In this document: piece after piece, positions 58,607-64,000 of the stretch
How the letters are laid out: every line of letters starts with the position of its first letter
Numbering within the stretch: position 1 is the first letter of the stretch
Source of the DNA: Vibrio casei
GTDB lineage: Bacteria; Pseudomonadota; Gammaproteobacteria; Enterobacterales; Vibrionaceae
Reading direction: 5' to 3'
DNA length: 64,000 nucleotides
Assembly (NCBI RefSeq): GCF_002218025.2
Contig: NZ_AP018680.1
Coordinates: 1,612,001 to 1,676,000 of the forward strand
Notes under the pieces: generated by a model
Told to the model about the DNA's origin: nothing
What the model saw: only the letters and a program-made list of their open reading frames with translations
Databases searched by the model: none
Program-made: the position numbers and the translations under genes

Positions 58607-59695
58607 CTAAAAAGGTAAATGACGGATATTGTTGGTATCCACTGTCACGTTAGCACTCATACCAGCTCGAAGCTGAGGTGCATTCTCTTTAGGTTCAATT
58701 TGGATTCGAACAGGGATTCGTTGAGTGATTTTCACCCAATTTCCTGTCGCATTTTGAGCTGGAATTACTGAATATTCAGAGCCAGTCGCAGGACTAATAC
58801 TCTTTACATGACCTTCCCAAAAATCATCAGGCGCATAATCCACATCGATATCCACTAACTGACCCACTTTAATGTTGCTCATTTCCTTTTCCGTAAAATT
58901 AGCTTCTATCCATAAATTAGAATTAGCCACCAATAACATTGTGGTAGTGTTTGGTGAAATATATTGTCCAGTTTCAATCACCTTAGATACGATCCCATCT
59001 GCAGGGGCATAGACATTGACATGAGTAAGGTCATTTTGCGCTTGTTCTAATTCAGCTTGTGCTAAATGATATTTAGGATGGAGTTCAACAGGCGCTTGGG
59101 GATCACCGCCTAAACTTTCAGCCACTTGGTCTAATTGCTTGTTCAACATATTAATCTGTAGCTCAAATAACAATGTCTTTTGATGAGCAGAATCATATTC
59201 TGCAACCGACGCATAGTTCTTTTTACGCAAGTCATATTGACGTTTTTCTTCTTTTCTCGCGTAATCTAACTGACTTTTTGCCACTTCAATATTCGCCAAT
59301 TTACTTTGATATTCTGCTTTCGTTGTTTCCAAGCTAGTTCGAATATCATCTAAATTCGCTTTTGCTCGGTCAACAGCATACTGATAAGGCTTAGGATCAA
59401 TCTGAATCAGTAAATCACCAGCATTAACGTGTTGGTTTTCAATGACAGGAACCGCTGTCACTCTCCCTGAAACTTCAGCACTAATGGGGGTTTTATCTGC
59501 TTTCACATAAGCGTTATCCGTCTCAACATAGCGCCCACCTTGTAAATAAATAAATAGGCTTCCTACCACAATCAGTACAGGGACAATAAAAAGGAAAATA
59601 AATCGTTTTGATTTAAATTTTGATTTTCTTTTTAAGTCAAGTGATGTCGATTGTGCCGTATCAGCATTCGTTGAATGCACAGAGTCATTAGACAT
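58607..59695 (-). CDS. emrA: EmrA-like HlyD-family membrane fusion protein
   Basis: The 362-residue adaptor has an N-terminal membrane helix (about 31-50; FIFLFIVPVLIVVGSLFIYL), a lipoyl half-motif (GRYVETDNAYVKADKTPISAEVSG), a coiled-coil hairpin (about 105-205), a beta-barrel domain, and a C-terminal end with RIQIEPKENAPQLRAGMSA. It bridges EmrB to an outer-membrane channel. Confidence 0.94.
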   Translation of the reverse strand: MSNDSVHSTNADTAQSTSLDLKRKSKFKSKRFIFLFIVPVLIVVGSLFIYLQGGRYVETDNAYVKADKTPISAEVSGRVTAVPVIENQHVNAGDLLIQIDPKPYQYAVDRAKANLDDIRTSLETTKAEYQSKLANIEVAKSQLDYARKEEKRQYDLRKKNYASVAEYDSAHQKTLLFELQINMLNKQLDQVAESLGGDPQAPVELHPKYHLAQAELEQAQNDLTHVNVYAPADGIVSKVIETGQYISPNTTTMLLVANSNLWIEANFTEKEMSNIKVGQLVDIDVDYAPDDFWEGHVKSISPATGSEYSVIPAQNATGNWVKITQRIPVRIQIEPKENAPQLRAGMSANVTVDTNNIRHLPF

Positions 59696-59721
59696 AAATT
59701 ATGTTACCTAAAATGATGATA

Positions 59722-60144
59722 TTAATTTGATAGAAGGTTTTGGTGTATATGATCAAGAGTAGAGAGGAACTGTTCTTTTTGCTCTTTAGTTAACCCATCT
59801 AAACCTATATCCCATACTCTATTACTCACGCCCTGCACCACTTCAAGCTGAACTTTTGCGGGAGGAAGTGAATAAATTAAATGCGCTCGCCTATCAGAAG
59901 GGCTAGGGCAGCGTTTCACTAATTTTTCCTCAACGAGTTGATCAATAACTCTCACGACTGTCATTGGCTTTATTTCCAGTAATTCAGCCAAATCAACTTG
60001 CTTAATTCCTTCATTACGAGCAATAACACTGAGTGCTTTTGCTTGTGCCAAAGTTAAACTCCCTATCTCAGGATCATTCTGAAATTTTTTGCGAACCAAA
60101 CGCAATACATCAGAGAGTAAATAACCAACATGAGTTTTAGCCAT
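59722..60144 (-). CDS. MarR-family regulator of the emrAB operon
   Basis: The 140-residue winged-helix repressor starts at ATG 60144 (AAGG ribosome site 7 bases upstream; MAKTHVGYLLSDVLR). A longer frame to 60240 adds an unlikely hydrophobic extension. DNA-binding elements are GIKQVDLAELLEIKPMTVVR, with the wing CPSPSDRRAHL. It is the first gene of the emrAB operon and likely represses it. A palindrome TAGTAAG-N5-CTTACTA lies about 100 bases upstream. Confidence 0.9.
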   Translation of the reverse strand: MAKTHVGYLLSDVLRLVRKKFQNDPEIGSLTLAQAKALSVIARNEGIKQVDLAELLEIKPMTVVRVIDQLVEEKLVKRCPSPSDRRAHLIYSLPPAKVQLEVVQGVSNRVWDIGLDGLTKEQKEQFLSTLDHIHQNLLSN

Positions 60145-60245
60145 GAGATACCTTGATAAAAAAGAAACAAACAGGTCATGAATCAATACACAAATAATGG
60201 GTAGAGCCAATTGGATTTTATTTATATTGATTAAGAACACCCATA

Positions 60246-60264
60246 TAGTAAGCCTTACTTACTA
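60246..60264. promoter_or_regulatory. Candidate MarR operator upstream of emr operon
   Basis: The perfect inverted repeat TAGTAAG-CCTTA-CTTACTA has 7-base arms, as for MarR-family operators. It lies about 100 bases upstream of the regulator gene. The rest of the gap holds the his terminator. Confidence 0.5.
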
Positions 60265-60334
60265 AATCTTCAACAAAAATACTGCACAAATGTATAGTAA
60301 AAATACAACATACTAATTACAAAGGAAATAAAAA

Positions 60335-60368
60335 CAAAAAAGGCCAAGCAAATGCTTGACCTTAAAAA
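60335..60368 (-). terminator. Terminator of the his operon
   Basis: The stem AAGGCCAAGCA / TGCTTGACCTT (60341-60351, 60354-60364) has one G-U pair on the minus strand. It is followed there by six T. It lies 37 bases past the hisIE stop. Confidence 0.88.
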
Positions 60369-60400
60369 CAATTACACCTTAAAAATAAAGGCTCCAACTA

Positions 60401-61053
60401 TTAATGCCTATCTTTTAATTTATTGATGACATCATTAAACGATAGACCTTGATCTTGCAGCAATACAAATAAATGATAAATCAAATCAGCCGATTCACAG
60501 ATCAATTCCGCCTTATCGCCCGACGTTGCCGCAAGCGCGACTTCAACGCCTTCTTCGCCGACTTTCTGCGAAATGCGTTTCGTGCCACGAGCATAAAGAC
60601 TGGCAGTATAAGAAGATTCTGGGTCGGCGTCCTTGCGGGTAGCCAATAACTGCTCAAGTTGATGAAGCCACACCAATTGACTTTCGTCTTGTTTATCCGC
60701 ATCAAAGCAGGTTGTGGTACCAGTGTGACACGTTGGGCCAATCGGGTTGACTTTGGCCAGCAGAGTATCGTTGTCACAATCCAGCGCAAGGTTTACTAAA
60801 CCAAGGCTATTTCCTGATTCTTCACCTTTAGTCCAAAGGCGCTGTTTGGTACGAGAATAGAAAGTCACTAAGCCGGTATCTGCGGTTTTTTGTAGCGCAT
60901 CAGCATTCATGTAACCCATCATTAGTACTTGGCTAGAAATGTAATCTTGTACAATCACAGGCACTAAACCATCGACTTTTTTCCAATTAATACGTTCATT
61001 CAAAGCAACAACGTCAGACGCTCGAAACTTTGATTGTGTTGTTAATGCTTCAC

Positions 61054-61057
<4 letters not shown>
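60401..61057 (-). CDS. hisIE: HisIE, bifunctional phosphoribosyl-AMP cyclohydrolase / phosphoribosyl-ATP pyrophosphatase
   Basis: It catalyses steps 2 and 3 of histidine synthesis. The 218 residues contain the HisI domain (about 20-120; [28 protein letters not shown] core, CHTGTTTCF with zinc Cys) and the HisE domain (about 128-218; [24 protein letters not shown]). It is the last gene of the operon and overlaps hisF by 4 bases. Confidence 0.97.
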
Positions 61058-63198
<2,141 letters not shown>

Positions 63199-63199
<1 letters not shown>

Positions 63200-64000
63200 T
63201 ATAGAACCCCTTTACTACTTGGTAGCTCATTGCCTTCGACTTTGATCGCTTGGCGCAAGGTACGACCAAAAGCTTTAAATAAACTTTCAATGATGTGGTG
63301 GTCATTATTGCCGGTTGAAGATAAGTGCAGAGTACAGGCTAAAGTATCAGTTAAAGAGCGGAAAAAGTGCACCACCATTTCGGTGGATAAGTCACCAACT
63401 TGTTCACGGTTAAACTTAGCATCAAACTTCAAATATGGTCGGCCCGATAAATCGAGTCCACACTGAGCTAAACATTCATCCATTGGTAGACTAAAACCAA
63501 AACGACCTATTCCGCGTTTGTCACCTAAAGCTTCTTTCAACGCTTGACCTAAAGCCAATGCTGTATCTTCAATAGTGTGATGATCATCAATATGTAAATC
63601 ACCTTTCACTTCAGCCAACATTTGAAAGCCGCCGTGCGTTGCAATTTGATCCAACATGTGATCGAAAAAGCCCATTCCGGTTGAAATTTTATTGCCGCCC
63701 TGCTCATCGAGATTAACCGAAATCTTGATGTCTGTTTCTTTGGTAGTTCGAACCACTGTAGCGGTACGAGCATTAACGGTCAGATTTTTTAAAATATCCA
63801 ACCAATTCATACTTTCAGGATTGTATTGAATACCGCGAATGGCCATATTCTCTGCTAATTGCAGATCCGTTTCTCGGTCACCAATCACCGCTGATGTTTT
63901 AAAATCGACTTTACCTTGTTGCAAATACTCTTTGACTAAACCCAGTTTCGGTTTACGGCAAGAACAGTTATCTGCATCAAAGTGTGGGCAAATTAACACA
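63199..64000 (-). CDS. hisB: HisB, imidazoleglycerol-phosphate dehydratase / histidinol-phosphatase (partial, 5' end outside window)
   Basis: The 266 visible residues are the last part of HisB. They include the end of the HAD phosphatase domain (zinc loop [32 protein letters not shown]) and the complete dehydratase domain ([61 protein letters not shown]). The N-terminal part of roughly 90 residues lies beyond base 64000. The operon order hisB-H-A-F-IE is standard. Confidence 0.97.

Overview
The window looks like chromosomal DNA from a member of the Vibrionaceae, most likely Vibrio. The reasons are the base composition (roughly 40% GC), the gene orders cydA-cydB-cydX-ybgE-ybgC-tolQRAB-pal-cpoB, hisBHAFI and ruvC/ruvAB-aspS-cmoAB, the EAL-HDOD protein of the Vibrio CdgJ type, and the retropepsin / seven-helix / ATP-grasp cluster. 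No species is claimed. Most genes from about 30.5 kb onward are housekeeping genes. The first half is accessory metabolism mixed with relics of older events.

Layout. 0-3.3 kb: an MscS-type channel and a doubly broken bcsG (cellulose phosphoethanolamine transferase). 3.3-11.4 kb: a complete C-P lyase operon, phnFGHIJKLMNP, on the minus strand. Upstream of phnF are a Pho-box-like site and two PhnF-type operators. 11.4-12.6 kb: a very AT-rich stretch with a short GreA/Rnk-like gene and a tiny basic ORF. 12.8-15.9 kb: a U32-family protein and a glutathione transferase. 15.9-19.6 kb: a separate phosphonate importer operon, phnC-phnD-phnE-phnE, with its own Pho-box-like site and a terminator-like hairpin after phnD. 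20.0-27.4 kb: the methylcitrate pathway for propionate, prpR(GntR)-prpB-prpC-acnD-prpF, interrupted between prpB and prpC by a tandem array of about 145-bp repeats.

27.6-30.2 kb is the most island-like part. It holds a two-gene methyltransferase/HNH-nuclease cassette, a 26-residue membrane peptide ORF, a decayed C-terminal gene fragment, and a tRNA-Ser(GGA) gene whose 3' end is partly duplicated about 0.7 kb away. 30.5-43.8 kb: a UPF0149 gene, nadA, the Tol-Pal operon with cydABX, and ruvABC with an SOS box at ruvA. 43.9-47.9 kb: aspS, then cmoA and cmoB. 48.0-51.3 kb: a retropepsin-like lipoprotein, an inactive-transglutaminase/7TM protein and a RimK-like ligase, followed by an IS3-family remnant. 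51.5-57.0 kb: tdk, cysS, ppiB, lpxH, an EAL-HDOD protein and a YchJ-like protein. 57.1-60.1 kb: a MarR-emrA-emrB multidrug efflux operon. 60.4-64.0 kb: hisIE, hisF, hisA, hisH and the truncated hisB at the window edge.

How the genes work together. The two phn operons appear to form one phosphate-starvation regulon: PhnCDE imports phosphonates, and PhnGHIJKLMNP cleaves the C-P bond and recycles the ribose phosphate product. The prp genes turn propionyl-CoA into pyruvate and succinate. Tol-Pal and cytochrome bd are transcribed in one direction with very short gaps. The best candidates for a poorly described system are the methyltransferase/HNH pair next to the tRNA-Ser locus and the retropepsin/7TM/ATP-grasp trio. 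Both are proposals from sequence and context only.
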